A DNA stretch of 54,402 nucleotides, taken from UBA1195 sp045598025 (lineage in GTDB: Bacteria; Bacteroidota; Bacteroidia; Bacteroidales; WCHB1-69). The DNA is taken from the NCBI GenBank assembly GCA_045598025.1, contig JAZLLH010000073.1:1-54402 (forward strand), given 5' to 3'. Every line of letters starts with the position of its first letter. Position 1 is the first letter of the stretch. Below are positions 15,539-24,327 of the stretch, piece after piece. The translations under genes were made by a program, and so were the position numbers. The notes under the pieces are model-generated. The model did no database searches. It had not been told where the DNA came from and saw only the letters and a list, made by a program, of their open reading frames with translations.

Positions 15539-16663
15539 GAAATACCGGCCCAATTCAAACAAAAGGTCCATGAACAGGATTTTCGCGTTTGCATTGGCTT
15601 CTATCCCCAATATGGCCTGATTGATGAAGGTATAAAAAGGAGTGATGTTGTCTGTGTGAACGAAGGGTTTGAATTTTTCCATCCATTCGTCTTCATCGGC
15701 ATGAGACACTGCCATGTTGTTCAGTCCTGTATTTTTCAGCATGCATTTGCGAAGCATATCCAAAGCGTATCGCAGGTAGTATTTCTGTTGTTCCCTTCCC
15801 ATTTTGCTCATTTCGTCCACCCATTGTGTGGCTTGGGAAAATTCAAAACTCTTGTTTTGAAAATACAGGCTGTATGCGCAACGCATCATTGTCTGAAATA
15901 AGGGAAACATGGGGTCTGTCACGTTTTCGGTGTCATGAAGGGCGCGGGTCAGATTGTTTCCGGACATCAGTGCCCGCTGACGGGCTTCGGCTTCGTCACA
16001 GTGCAGTTCCTGCTGCAGTATCAGGGCCGTTTCTTCTGTTGAAAAACGCGGAATCTTGAGCATTTGGCAGCGGGACAGTATGGTGCCGAGCATCTGATCA
16101 TAGGATTCTGTTATCAGCAGAAACAGGGTGTGTTCGTCCGGCTCTTCCAGATTTTTCAGCAGTTTGTGTGCCATTTGGGATTGCAGTTTGTCTGCCATCC
16201 AGATAATGAATACCTTGTAAGGAGCTTCGTAGGGTTTGAGCATGGCTTTGGACAGGAGCAGTTCCACATCTTCCTTGTTGATGATGCCTTGCTTGTTTTC
16301 CATGCCGATGCGTTCGTACCAGTCGTTGAGGGAAAACGCCCCTCCGGTTTCTTTGAAAATTTCCCGCCAGTCGTCGTAAAAATCAGCGGAGGAAACGTTG
16401 TTGCCCGTTTTGTGGGGAAAAAAGAAATGCAGGTCGGGATGGGCCAGGTTCTGAAATTGGCGGCAGGAAGGACATTCCCCGCAGGAATCTTCCGCTCCGC
16501 GATGTTCACAGTTGACGTATTGGGCATAGGCTACAGCCAAAGGAAGGCTTTCGGTGCCTTCCAGACCATAGAATAATTGAGTGTGTCCTACGCGACCGCT
16601 TTCCACACTGCGAATCAATTGTTTTTTTATGTTTTCAGGAACGTGGATATCGGCAAAACGCAT
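15524..16663 (-). CDS. holB: DNA polymerase III clamp-loader subunit delta prime
   Basis: A 379-aa AAA+ protein of the clamp loader. The N-terminus opens with MRFADIHVPENIKKQLIRSV, and the P-loop position reads LFYGLEGTES, lacking the GKT needed for ATP binding, as in delta prime, the rigid stator. The zinc-binding cysteines follow in CEHRGAEDSCGECPSCRQF, then HPDLHFFFP, and later the SRC motif in LSRCQMLKIPRF supplies the arginine finger. It is the last gene of the leftward run lpxK-punA-holB, starting eight bases after punA ends. Confidence 0.93.
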   Translation of the reverse strand: MRFADIHVPENIKKQLIRSVESGRVGHTQLFYGLEGTESLPLAVAYAQYVNCEHRGAEDSCGECPSCRQFQNLAHPDLHFFFPHKTGNNVSSADFYDDWREIFKETGGAFSLNDWYERIGMENKQGIINKEDVELLLSKAMLKPYEAPYKVFIIWMADKLQSQMAHKLLKNLEEPDEHTLFLLITESYDQMLGTILSRCQMLKIPRFSTEETALILQQELHCDEAEARQRALMSGNNLTRALHDTENVTDPMFPLFQTMMRCAYSLYFQNKSFEFSQATQWVDEMSKMGREQQKYYLRYALDMLRKCMLKNTGLNNMAVSHADEDEWMEKFKPFVHTDNITPFYTFINQAILGIEANANAKILFMDLLFELGRYFKKKA

Positions 16664-16670
16664 GGTATGG

Positions 16671-17483
16671 TCAAATTAATGGCAGGAGTCCGCTCACCCA
16701 TTCAATCAATTGATGTTCGGCTCGTGCGCCGGCTTGCAGAATGGCTTCATGGGAGTCTTGGTTCTTTTGTCCTTCGCTGTATACATTGGTGATGACCGAG
16801 AATCCCATGCAGCGCATGGACGCATGGTGGGCCACAATAGCTTCCGGTACGGTGGACATGCCCACACTGTCGGCTCCGAGTATGCGGTACATGCGGTATT
16901 CGGCAGGTGTCTCCAAAGAGGGACCCTGTACTCCGGCATAGACACCTTTCTGGTATGGAATTCCCAATTGGCGGCCAATCTGTTCTGCCTTTTCTATCAG
17001 GTCTCCATCGTAGACCTCTGACATATTGGGAAATCTCGGTCCCAATGTGTCATCGTTTTTTCCGTGCAGGGGGTGTTCCGGGAAAAAATTGATATGGTCG
17101 CGTATCAGCATTATGTCCCCGATGTGAAACTGAGGATTCACGCCTCCGGCCGCATTGGATAGGATGAGGGTCTTCACTCCCAGTTCCTTCATTACGCGGA
17201 TGGGAAACGTTACCTGCTGCATGCTGTATCCTTCGTAATAATGGAGGCGTCCCTGCATGACAATCACTTCTTTTGTCCCTATATGTCCGAAAATCAGGTT
17301 TCCGGCATGCCCCTGTACAGTGGATACTGCAAAATGCGGAATCTCTCCATACGGAACGCTATCGTATGTATTCACGTGTCCGGCCAGGCCATTCAGTCCG
17401 GTTCCGAGTATGATGGCAGTTTCTGCATGGGTTTGGGTTCGTTTGAACAGAAATTCGCTTGCCTCACGAATGGTATTTGACAT
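16671..17483 (-). CDS. punA: Purine-nucleoside phosphorylase
   Basis: A 270-aa enzyme of the trimeric PNP family that cleaves (deoxy)inosine and guanosine with phosphate to the free base and (deoxy)ribose-1-phosphate. Family motifs: the phosphate-binding IILGTGLNGLAGHV near the N-terminus, VQGHAGNLIFGHIG, the GRLHYYEGYSM segment, LILSNAAGGVNP, MLIRDHINFFPEHPL, GPSLETPAEYR and the purine-binding NVYSEGQKNQDSHEAIL. The length fits the low-molecular-weight trimeric type. Its start overlaps the end of lpxK by 20 bases, so the two are translated from one message. The pairing of a lipid A kinase with a salvage enzyme recurs in the phylum and probably has no direct biochemical link. Confidence 0.95.
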   Translation of the reverse strand: MSNTIREASEFLFKRTQTHAETAIILGTGLNGLAGHVNTYDSVPYGEIPHFAVSTVQGHAGNLIFGHIGTKEVIVMQGRLHYYEGYSMQQVTFPIRVMKELGVKTLILSNAAGGVNPQFHIGDIMLIRDHINFFPEHPLHGKNDDTLGPRFPNMSEVYDGDLIEKAEQIGRQLGIPYQKGVYAGVQGPSLETPAEYRMYRILGADSVGMSTVPEAIVAHHASMRCMGFSVITNVYSEGQKNQDSHEAILQAGARAEHQLIEWVSGLLPLI

Positions 17484-18525
17484 AATTCAATATGTATTGG
17501 TTGAAGGATTCTTTGTATTTGGGATGGAAATCCACTTCTATGGGTATGGTATATACGGGATAGTCTTTCAGAAGAGAGTAAAGTTCATCGTTGTACAGCC
17601 GCATGGCATCCTTTTCCGTGACAATGACGGCTTTGTTGGGAGAGATGGAACGGTTCAGGTACTGCAGCATCTTTTTGATATCCTCTGTTGTGAACTGGTG
17701 ATGGTCGCGGAAAGTGACAGACTGGAATTCCTTGTAGTGGTCTTTCAGATAGCGGATCAAGGGCTGGGAATTGGCAATGGCGGTCATCAGCACCACGCTC
17801 TTGACTTCACATTTCTGCTGTCTGGCTGCCTCATTGAATGCCTCCAAAGGTTTGAATTTCATGTAGGAAAAGAAAATCTTCTGATGTGGATAGGCATTGA
17901 TTTTCTGAATGATGGTCCTTTCATGAAATTGCGAAAGGACGTTTGGACATTTGGTTACTATGATGATGTCAGCTTCCTTCGCAGCGGATATCGGTTCGCG
18001 CAGGTTTCCGTAGGGGAGCACGTGATCTTCCATGTACAGGCGGTTGTAATCCGTGAGCAAAATATTGAGCCCCGGTTTGACAATCAGGTGCTGATAGGCA
18101 TCATCCAAAAGAAAAATCCGTGTGTCCGGAAGTGTCTGCCGGATGCGTTCTATGCCATTTTTCCGGTTTTCATCCACCGCTATGGGAAGATAGGGGAATT
18201 TTTTGTGGAATTGCATCGGTTCGTCTCCGATGGCACTGCAGTCCGAGGTATGGTCGGCAAAAAGGAATCCTTTGGTCTTGCGTCCGTATCCGCGGCTCAG
18301 TATGGCGAGTGTGTATTCGGGTTGAAGCAGCCGGGCGATGTATTCCACATGGGGCGTCTTTCCGGTTCCTCCCGTAGAGAGATTGCCCACTCCGACGACC
18401 GGAAAAGGGTAGGTTTGACGGTGAATCCCGCCTTCCCGGTTGTAAAAATTGCGACGCATTCGCATAAAAAATGCGAAAACTTTGGAAAAGGGCCATCCCA
18501 AAAATGTGCGCAGCAATTGTAACAT
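17464..18525 (-). CDS. lpxK: Tetraacyldisaccharide 4'-kinase
   Basis: A 353-aa membrane-associated kinase that phosphorylates the lipid A precursor tetraacyldisaccharide 1-phosphate at the 4' position. The P-loop is NLSTGGTGKTPHVEYI (48-63) after the N-terminal membrane helix. SRGYGRKTKGF and DEPMQFHKKFP follow, and the catalytic DDxxQH motif reads LLDDAYQHL rather than the proteobacterial DDGFQHR, retaining the second Asp and the His. The length is normal. Gut Bacteroidota usually lose the 4' phosphate later through LpxF, so the kinase remains needed. It is the first gene of the leftward lpxK-punA-holB run; no good -7 element was found upstream. Confidence 0.95.
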   Translation of the reverse strand: MLQLLRTFLGWPFSKVFAFFMRMRRNFYNREGGIHRQTYPFPVVGVGNLSTGGTGKTPHVEYIARLLQPEYTLAILSRGYGRKTKGFLFADHTSDCSAIGDEPMQFHKKFPYLPIAVDENRKNGIERIRQTLPDTRIFLLDDAYQHLIVKPGLNILLTDYNRLYMEDHVLPYGNLREPISAAKEADIIIVTKCPNVLSQFHERTIIQKINAYPHQKIFFSYMKFKPLEAFNEAARQQKCEVKSVVLMTAIANSQPLIRYLKDHYKEFQSVTFRDHHQFTTEDIKKMLQYLNRSISPNKAVIVTEKDAMRLYNDELYSLLKDYPVYTIPIEVDFHPKYKESFNQYILNYVKYHS

Positions 18526-18597
18526 ACTGTGTATTAGTTATATAATGAAATGTAATATAAATTCATTCCAAAGTGCTAAAATAATCATATTTTTTTA

Positions 18598-18605
18598 TAC
18601 TTTTG
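18598..18605 (+). promoter_or_regulatory. Bacteroidota -7 element for the NIF3 cluster
   Basis: TACTTTTG lies 38 bases upstream of the NIF3 ATG in the AT-rich gap that separates it from divergent lpxK. Confidence 0.6.
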
Positions 18606-18643
18606 AAAAATTTTCAGGAAATCTGACAAAATAAATTTAAAAT

Positions 18644-19423
18644 ATGGTTAAGATACAGGAAATCATTTCATTCTTGGAAGAATGGGCCCCCTTGTCCTAT
18701 CAGGAGGATTTTGATAATGCCGGTCTTCAGTTGGGGAATCCCGATCAGGAATTCAAAAAAGGTCTGATCAGTCTGGATGTCCGTCAGGAAGTGCTGGAAG
18801 AGGCGGTAGAAAACGGTTGCAATCTTATTGTCACTCATCATCCGCTGCTGTTTCATCCATTGCGCCGGATTTGCGGGAACACCCTGACGGAGCGTCTGGT
18901 GGTGTATGCCGTGCAGCACGGGCTGACCATAGTGTCCATGCATACGAACCTGGATAATGTCTGCGATGGGGTGAATGCCAGTTTTGCCTCCCGTTTGCCA
19001 CTCGAAGGACTGAAAATACTCCGGCCAAGCGGTGCGGCGGAAACGGTGGGAAGCGGTATGATAGGGAGCTTTCCTGCTGCCGTGCCGGAATCGGATTTTG
19101 TTCGTATGGCTAAAAAACAATGGCAACTGCAGGTGCTTCGTCACAGCCGTTTCCGGGGAAAAAACGTGCGGAAAGTAGCGCTGTGCGGCGGAGCTGGAGC
19201 CTTCCTGCTGCCGGATGCTTTGGCTGCCGGAGCCGATGCTTTTGTGGTAGGAGAAGCTCATTATCACGACTTTGTGGATTTTGAAGACCGTATCCTGATA
19301 CTGGAAATCGGACATTTCGAAAGCGAACAGTGGATAAAATATGATTTGTTTGCAAAACTGAACGGAAAATTTAGTAATTTTGCAATCTCAAAACGGGAGG
19401 GTTGTCCTTACTGTTATCAGTGA
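18644..19423 (+). CDS. NIF3/DUF34-family metal-binding protein
   Basis: A 259-aa protein of the Nif3/YbgI family, often annotated as GTP cyclohydrolase I type 2-like, although its biochemical role is unsettled. The dinuclear metal ligands are visible: THHPLLFHPL (64-73), HTNLDNVCDGVN (100-111), and the C-terminal GEAHYHDFVD and IGHFESEQW. It lacks the internal PII-like insertion seen in long members, so it is the short form. A coiled-coil zinc-ribbon gene follows at 99 bases, a conserved pair in many phyla that suggests a shared role. A second promoter lies within its last 50 bases. Confidence 0.92.
   Translation: MVKIQEIISFLEEWAPLSYQEDFDNAGLQLGNPDQEFKKGLISLDVRQEVLEEAVENGCNLIVTHHPLLFHPLRRICGNTLTERLVVYAVQHGLTIVSMHTNLDNVCDGVNASFASRLPLEGLKILRPSGAAETVGSGMIGSFPAAVPESDFVRMAKKQWQLQVLRHSRFRGKNVRKVALCGGAGAFLLPDALAAGADAFVVGEAHYHDFVDFEDRILILEIGHFESEQWIKYDLFAKLNGKFSNFAISKREGCPYCYQ
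19375..19382 (+). promoter_or_regulatory. Internal -7 element for the zinc-ribbon gene
   Basis: TAATTTTG followed by CA lies inside the 3' end of the NIF3 gene. It would give a leader of about 130 bases for the gene at 19523. The leader holds GTAGGT near 19461 and ACCTAC near 19510, which could close a long stem. Confidence 0.45.
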
Positions 19424-19522
19424 GCTGATTCCCTCTGCTGATAAGGAACGGGGCGGTTAATGTAGGTTCGCCGTCTGTTTCCGAATTTGTCGAATCAAAC
19501 GATAGGACCTACCTAAAAACAC

Positions 19523-20329
19523 ATGGAGAGCAAGAACAATACCCAATCGAAGGAAGTTCAGGAACAGCAGGAGCGCCAGTCTGTGGAGAACAGTCTGACT
19601 GCATTGCGCAAATTGCAGATTATTTATTCCAAAATCGACAAAATCAGAACCATACGGGGAGAACTTCCCTTAGAGGTCAGGGATTTGGAAGCCGCATGCG
19701 AAGGTATAGAAATCCGTATTGGAAAATACGAATCCGCCATCAAAGAATTCCGTGAAAAGATTGCGGAAAAAGAAGGCGCTGCCAAAGCGGCTAACGAAGC
19801 CATTTCCAAATACAAAGAACAGATAGACAATGTCCGGAACAACCGGGAGTATGATGCCTTAAACAAGGAAATCGAATACCAGACGCTGGAAATCCAGCTG
19901 AGTGAGAAACGCATCCGGGAATACAACGAAGCCATAGCATCCAAGGAGACTGAAATCGAAGAGAGCAAAGCCGAATTGGAAGTCACCCGGAACGAACTCC
20001 AGAACAAAAAATCCGAATTGGAAGACATCGTGGCGGAAACCGAGAAGGAGGAAACGCAGTTGTTGGAGAATGTCAGCCAGTACGAAATGCTTATTGAACC
20101 CCGTCTGCTGACAGCTTTCAAGCGGATTCGCGAAAACATGCGCAACGGATTGGCCGTAGTGAAAATCGAGCGGGATGCCTGCGGAGGCTGTTTCAGCAAG
20201 ATTTCTCCCCAACGTCAGCTGGACATCCGCATGCACAAGAAAATCATAGTCTGCGAATTCTGCGGTCGTATCCTGATTGACGACGAGATTGCTGACAAGG
20301 CCAGTTCGGAAATGCAGGATGTGAAATAA
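19523..20329 (+). CDS. Coiled-coil protein with C-terminal C4 zinc ribbon
   Basis: A 268-aa protein of the zf-RING_7/CT398-like family. Residues about 30-200 form a long helical hairpin rich in Glu, Lys and Ala (for example KELEV-type heptads in EIEESKAELEVTRNELQNK). The C-terminus holds a zinc ribbon with C220xxC223 and C244xxC247 (CGGCFSK and CEFCGR). In characterised relatives the coiled coil acts as an adaptor; related chlamydial proteins interact with transport and transcription factors, but no function is established here. Its stop codon overlaps the ATG of the GH3 fusion by one base (TAATG), so translation is coupled. Confidence 0.88.
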   Translation: MESKNNTQSKEVQEQQERQSVENSLTALRKLQIIYSKIDKIRTIRGELPLEVRDLEAACEGIEIRIGKYESAIKEFREKIAEKEGAAKAANEAISKYKEQIDNVRNNREYDALNKEIEYQTLEIQLSEKRIREYNEAIASKETEIEESKAELEVTRNELQNKKSELEDIVAETEKEETQLLENVSQYEMLIEPRLLTAFKRIRENMRNGLAVVKIERDACGGCFSKISPQRQLDIRMHKKIIVCEFCGRILIDDEIADKASSEMQDVK

Positions 20330-23244
20330 TGCGCATCCGTATTTTGGCTGTTCTCTGTTGCTTATTGCTGATGGAGAACGCATCCTTCCCTTTTCCGGTT
20401 TCATCACTGTCGCCTGCTGAAGGCGACAGGGGATGGGCTGACTCTGTACTCGCGAGCCTCACTTTGGACCAGAAAATTGCCCAGTTGATGATGCTCCGCA
20501 TTTATTCCAACAAAAAAACTGCCTACAATGATACAATGGTTGCTCAACAAAAACGCTATCAATGGGGCGGTTATTGTTTTTTTCAGTCCTATCCGGTTTG
20601 TCAGGCACGACTGACCAATCGCCTGCAGGCAGTCAGCCGGGTTCCTTCCATGATTGCCATTGATGGAGAATGGGGGCTCGGAATGCGTTTGGACAGCGTT
20701 CGTCTGTATCCCAGACAAATGGCCTTGGGAGCATCCCGGGATACCGCCGGAATCTACGAAATGGGGAAGCAGATGGCCTTGCAGTGTCATCGCATAGGAG
20801 TGCATGTGAATTTCGCTCCTGACGTCGATATCAACAACAATCCCAACAATCCGGTCATCAACAGCCGTTCCTTCGGGAGTGATCCCTATTGGGTTGCCCG
20901 CTGCGGTGTGGCATATATGCGTGGAATGCAGGATCATGGGGTTATGGCGACGGCCAAGCACTATCCGGGGCATGGCGATACGGAAACGGATTCCCACAAA
21001 GCTACTCCGCTTATCCTGCACAGTCGCAAGCGACTGCAGAAACTCGAGTTTCAGCCTTTCCGGGAATTGATTCAGGCGGGAACGGACGGCGTGATGGTGG
21101 GACATTTGGGCATACCGGCTTTGGATTCCGCTTATATATCCACCGCTTCCCATACCATCATGACCGGACTGTTGAAAAACGAAATGGGATTCAGCGGCCT
21201 GGTCTGTACAGATGCTTTGGATATGAAAGGCATCAGCAACTTGTATGCACCCGGAGAACTGGAGGTGCAGGTGTTGTTGGCGGGAGCGGATTTGCTGCTG
21301 TTGCCGCCCGATCCTGTGGTGGCTTTGAAAAAGATCAAAGAGGCTGTCCTCAATGGCATACTCAGCGAGGAACTGATTGATGAGCGATGCCTCAAAATAT
21401 TGAAGATGAAGGAAAAATATGTCCTTCCCTATGCGGGTCCCGTACAAACGGAGCATTTGTTGAACGACATCAACAATCCGGATGCGGAGAAAGTATATCA
21501 ACGGCTGACAGAATCCTCCGTCACGCTTTTGAGAAACAAACATCATGTCATTCCCGTTCCGGAAGGTGACGGTCCGCTGATGCACCTGCGTGTCGACAAT
21601 GCTTATCGCGGTCAGCTGGACCGTTTTTTTCAGGACAGGTGGAATACTCGGACTCTGCGCATTCTTCCCCGTCAGGCAGAGGATACGCAGTTTGTGGCTT
21701 CATTGTGCCGAAAAGCCGATTCCGCCCGTCTGCTGTATGTCACCCTGAATTGTCTGTCCCAATATCCGGAAAACAGGCAATACGGCCTGACTCCGGCCAT
21801 AGCTTCCATGATAGACAGGCTATCCGAACATACTCAGCTTGTTCTCATTGTCATGGGGAATCCCTATTGCCTCAATTTTCTTTCCTGCGCGAAGAAACTT
21901 CCGGCCATCCTGATTGCCTACCATCCGACAGAAGAGGCGGAAAAAGCAGTTGTGAAAGTGTTGGATAACCGTTTGCCGGTGCATGGAAAACTGCCTGTGG
22001 AATTGAATGATTTTCCCTGCGGTAGCGGTACAGATCTGCTGATGAGCGTTTTACCCCGTACACAGCGTTCGGGTGATTATGATTTCGGATGCATAGATTC
22101 CATAGCGAAGGAGGGCCTGGATGCCAAAGCTTATCCGGGATGCAGGGTGCTGTTGGGACAGCATGGAAAGATACTGTATGACAAGTCTTTCGGCACCTAT
22201 TCGTATGAGGATCTCCGTCCGGTCTCTCCGGAAACCCTTTACGACCTGGCTTCCGTTACCAAATGCATGGCTACTACTTTGGCTGTCATGTATCTGTATG
22301 ACAGAGGACAAATCCGTATGGAGGCTCCCTTGTCCCATTATCTTCCCTATTTGAAGGAATCCAACAAAAAAGACATTACGGTAGCGGAAGCAATGACGCA
22401 TACGGCCGGTCTGGTGGAATGGATTCCTTTTTACAAACTATGGGGAAAGGATATCTACAGCAATTATGCTTCCGATTCGTTTTCTGTTCCGGTATGCCGG
22501 GACATGTATATGAACGTAGCCTACAGGGATTCCATACGGAACCGCATCAGAATTTCTGCTTTGCGTAAGGATAAACATTACAAATACAGTGATTTGGGAT
22601 TTTATCTCATGGCGGATGTCGTGAAAGAAATCAGCGGTATGCCGCTGGATACCTTTCTGTACAGGAACATTTATTGCCCGCTGGGTTTGACACATACCTG
22701 CTTCAATCCATACCTGACGCAGTCTCTGGATCTGATTGCTCCGACGGAAAACGACAAGGTGTTCCGCTGTCAGCAGATTCGAGGATATGTGCACGATCAG
22801 GGTGCGGCTATGTCGGGTGGTGTCAGTGGGCATGCGGGGTTGTTTTCCACGGCAGAGGAAGTGGGGGTGTTGGCCCAGATGCTGCTGAACGGAGGCAGTT
22901 TTCAGGGAGTGGAACTGTTCCGTCCGGAAACCGTCCGTCGTTTCACCCAATATTATTATCCGGATGCCTGCCGCCGAGGGCTAGGGTTTGACAAACCTTC
23001 CCGCAGCGGTGTTTCCCCCTGTGGCAGATCGGCTTCTTCCGAGAGTTTCGGGCACAGCGGTTTTACGGGGACGTTCTTCTGGGTAGATCCCGAGTATGAT
23101 CTCTTTTATGTATTTCTCTCCAATCGCGTATGTCCGGATGCAGGCAACTCCAAATTGTCCTCAATGAATATACGGACCCGTATCCAGGATGCTTTTTATC
23201 ATCTTTTGCAAGAAAATTTGCAAAAAAAGGCGGCGGAAGAGTAG
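20329..23244 (+). CDS. Secreted GH3 beta-N-acetylhexosaminidase fused to a serine hydrolase (beta-lactamase fold)
   Basis: A 971-aa protein with an N-terminal signal sequence (MRIRILAVLCCLLLMENA). Domain 1 (about 40-400) is a NagZ-like glycoside hydrolase family 3 barrel: the catalytic loop KHYPGHGDTETDSH begins at 210, and the nucleophile is D295 in VCTDALDMKG. Domain 2 is the GH3 C-terminal alpha/beta sandwich. Domain 3 (about 590-960) has the penicillin-binding/esterase fold with the SxxK motif S642VTK645, the Tyr motif in KYSDLGFY and the HSG box at 909. GH3 NagZ enzymes release N-acetylglucosamine from muropeptides, so both halves may act on peptidoglycan in the periplasm; this is inferred. 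The order is seen in other Bacteroidota. It is the third gene of the NIF3 cluster. Confidence 0.92.
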   Translation: MRIRILAVLCCLLLMENASFPFPVSSLSPAEGDRGWADSVLASLTLDQKIAQLMMLRIYSNKKTAYNDTMVAQQKRYQWGGYCFFQSYPVCQARLTNRLQAVSRVPSMIAIDGEWGLGMRLDSVRLYPRQMALGASRDTAGIYEMGKQMALQCHRIGVHVNFAPDVDINNNPNNPVINSRSFGSDPYWVARCGVAYMRGMQDHGVMATAKHYPGHGDTETDSHKATPLILHSRKRLQKLEFQPFRELIQAGTDGVMVGHLGIPALDSAYISTASHTIMTGLLKNEMGFSGLVCTDALDMKGISNLYAPGELEVQVLLAGADLLLLPPDPVVALKKIKEAVLNGILSEELIDERCLKILKMKEKYVLPYAGPVQTEHLLNDINNPDAEKVYQRLTESSVTLLRNKHHVIPVPEGDGPLMHLRVDNAYRGQLDRFFQDRWNTRTLRILPRQAEDTQFVASLCRKADSARLLYVTLNCLSQYPENRQYGLTPAIASMIDRLSEHTQLVLIVMGNPYCLNFLSCAKKLPAILIAYHPTEEAEKAVVKVLDNRLPVHGKLPVELNDFPCGSGTDLLMSVLPRTQRSGDYDFGCIDSIAKEGLDAKAYPGCRVLLGQHGKILYDKSFGTYSYEDLRPVSPETLYDLASVTKCMATTLAVMYLYDRGQIRMEAPLSHYLPYLKESNKKDITVAEAMTHTAGLVEWIPFYKLWGKDIYSNYASDSFSVPVCRDMYMNVAYRDSIRNRIRISALRKDKHYKYSDLGFYLMADVVKEISGMPLDTFLYRNIYCPLGLTHTCFNPYLTQSLDLIAPTENDKVFRCQQIRGYVHDQGAAMSGGVSGHAGLFSTAEEVGVLAQMLLNGGSFQGVELFRPETVRRFTQYYYPDACRRGLGFDKPSRSGVSPCGRSASSESFGHSGFTGTFFWVDPEYDLFYVFLSNRVCPDAGNSKLSSMNIRTRIQDAFYHLLQENLQKKAAEE
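20407..20429 (+). other. 8-bp hairpin in the early coding region of the GH3 fusion
   Basis: CTGTCGCC (20407-20414) is perfectly complementary to GGCGACAG (20422-20429) with a TGCTGAA loop. It lies just after the signal-peptide codons. It might slow translation there, but may be chance. Confidence 0.3.
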
Positions 23245-23263
23245 ATGGTATTGAAAAAAAGAT

Positions 23264-23271
23264 TACTTTTG
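23264..23271 (+). promoter_or_regulatory. Bacteroidota -7 element for tRNA-Arg
   Basis: TACTTTTG followed by CA lies 48 bases upstream of the tRNA, just after the GH3 fusion stop. Confidence 0.6.
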
Positions 23272-23319
23272 CAGGTTTTGTCGCATTCGGCATTGTTTAG
23301 AAGTGCCGGAAAAGGCTAA

Positions 23320-23391
23320 GCCCCTATAGTTCAACGGATAGAACGGAAGTTTCCTAAACTTTAAATCCAGGTTCGATTCCTGGTGGGGGTA
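23320..23391 (+). tRNA. tRNA-Arg (anticodon CCU)
   Basis: A full cloverleaf of 72 bases can be drawn. The acceptor stem is GCCCCTA with TGGGGGT (two wobble pairs), the D stem GTTC/GAAC, the anticodon stem GAAGT/ACTTT with loop TTCCTAA (anticodon CCT at the centre) and the T stem CCAGG/CCTGG with loop TTCGATT. It reads AGG codons as arginine. The discriminator is A at 23391 and CCA is not encoded. The next gene, rfbD, starts 27 bases later and may be read from the same transcript. Confidence 0.95.
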
Positions 23392-23417
23392 CGAACTTAC
23401 CACATATTGAATTGTAA

Positions 23418-24293
23418 ATGCGGAAAAAAGTGGACGTTTTGGGTGCCCACGGGCAATTAGGGAACGAAATGCGGGTTTTGTCCGAATCTTTCCCTTTGGG
23501 AGAATTCACTTTTTCCGATGTGGAAGACGTGGACATCACGGATGCCGACAGTTTGAGGCGACATTTCGGGCAAGTCCGTCCGGATGTGGTCGTGAATTGT
23601 GCCGCCTATACGGCGGTAGATAAAGCCGAATCCGAAGAGGAAAAAGCGGATCTCATCAATCACAAGGCCTTGGAGAATCTGGCATCGTGTTCCAGAGAGT
23701 ACCATTTCTTATTGATACACATTTCTACCGATTACGTCTTCGACGGAACGTCCTGTCGTCCGTATGTCGAAACAGATGTCTGTTGCCCTGTTTCCGCTTA
23801 TGGACGTACCAAGAGAGCAGGGGAAGAGGCTGTTTTTGCCCGGGCGGAGCGCGCTGTCATTCTGCGTACGGCCTGGCTGTACTCTGCCTTCGGCAACAAT
23901 TTTGTCAAAACCATGTTGCGACTTGGCAAGGAAAAACCGGAAGTGAAAGTGGTTTTTGATCAAATAGGAAGCCCTACCTATGCGGCTGATTTGGCAGAAA
24001 TTATCATGAAATTCATAAAAAGGGCCGATCTTGTCCATGGAGTGGAACTTTTCCATTTTACCAATGAAGGTGTATGCAGCTGGTACGATTTTGCCCGTCG
24101 CATCATTGCGAGCGTATCCGATACCTGCAGAGTGAAACCGATTGAATCCGCAGAATATCCGTCTCCCACCGCTCGTCCGCCTTACAGTGTACTGAACAAG
24201 AAAAAAATCAAGACATACCTGCAGACGGACATCCCGCATTGGGAAGATGCCTTGCAGCGCTGTCTGGAGCAAATCAGAAAAAACACATTTTAA
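23418..24293 (+). CDS. rfbD: dTDP-4-dehydrorhamnose reductase
   Basis: A 291-aa NAD(P)H-dependent short-chain reductase catalysing the last step of dTDP-L-rhamnose synthesis, a surface-polysaccharide precursor. The Rossmann loop is VLGAHGQLGNEMRVL near the N-terminus. NCAAYTAVDKAE, STDYVFDGT, the catalytic YGRTK (YxxxK) and the substrate loop DQIGSPTYAADLAE are present, as is the C-terminal ARPPYSVLNKKKIK. The rmlA, rmlB and rmlC genes are not in the window, which is common when rfbD lies apart from the O-antigen cluster. It sits between tRNA-Arg and eno, with 34 bases to eno. Confidence 0.95.
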   Translation: MRKKVDVLGAHGQLGNEMRVLSESFPLGEFTFSDVEDVDITDADSLRRHFGQVRPDVVVNCAAYTAVDKAESEEEKADLINHKALENLASCSREYHFLLIHISTDYVFDGTSCRPYVETDVCCPVSAYGRTKRAGEEAVFARAERAVILRTAWLYSAFGNNFVKTMLRLGKEKPEVKVVFDQIGSPTYAADLAEIIMKFIKRADLVHGVELFHFTNEGVCSWYDFARRIIASVSDTCRVKPIESAEYPSPTARPPYSVLNKKKIKTYLQTDIPHWEDALQRCLEQIRKNTF

Positions 24294-24327
24294 TTATATA
24301 TTGTATAACAGTTTTAAGTAAAAGAAG

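Noticed and set aside
17257..18522. Plus-strand open frame (421 codons) opposite punA-lpxK
   Set aside because: Spans two genuine overlapping genes on the other strand, with no recognisable domain.
19424..19522. RNase P RNA or another housekeeping RNA in the NIF3/zinc-ribbon gap
   Set aside because: 99 bases is too short for RNase P RNA and its conserved segments are absent. Only a loose inverted repeat is seen.
20404..21585. Minus-strand open frame (393 codons) opposite the GH3 domain
   Set aside because: Antisense to conserved catalytic motifs of a real gene; no independent signal.
23320..23391. tRNA-Arg as an integration site
   Set aside because: No integrase and no repeated 3' tRNA end were found near it; the following genes are core (rfbD, eno).
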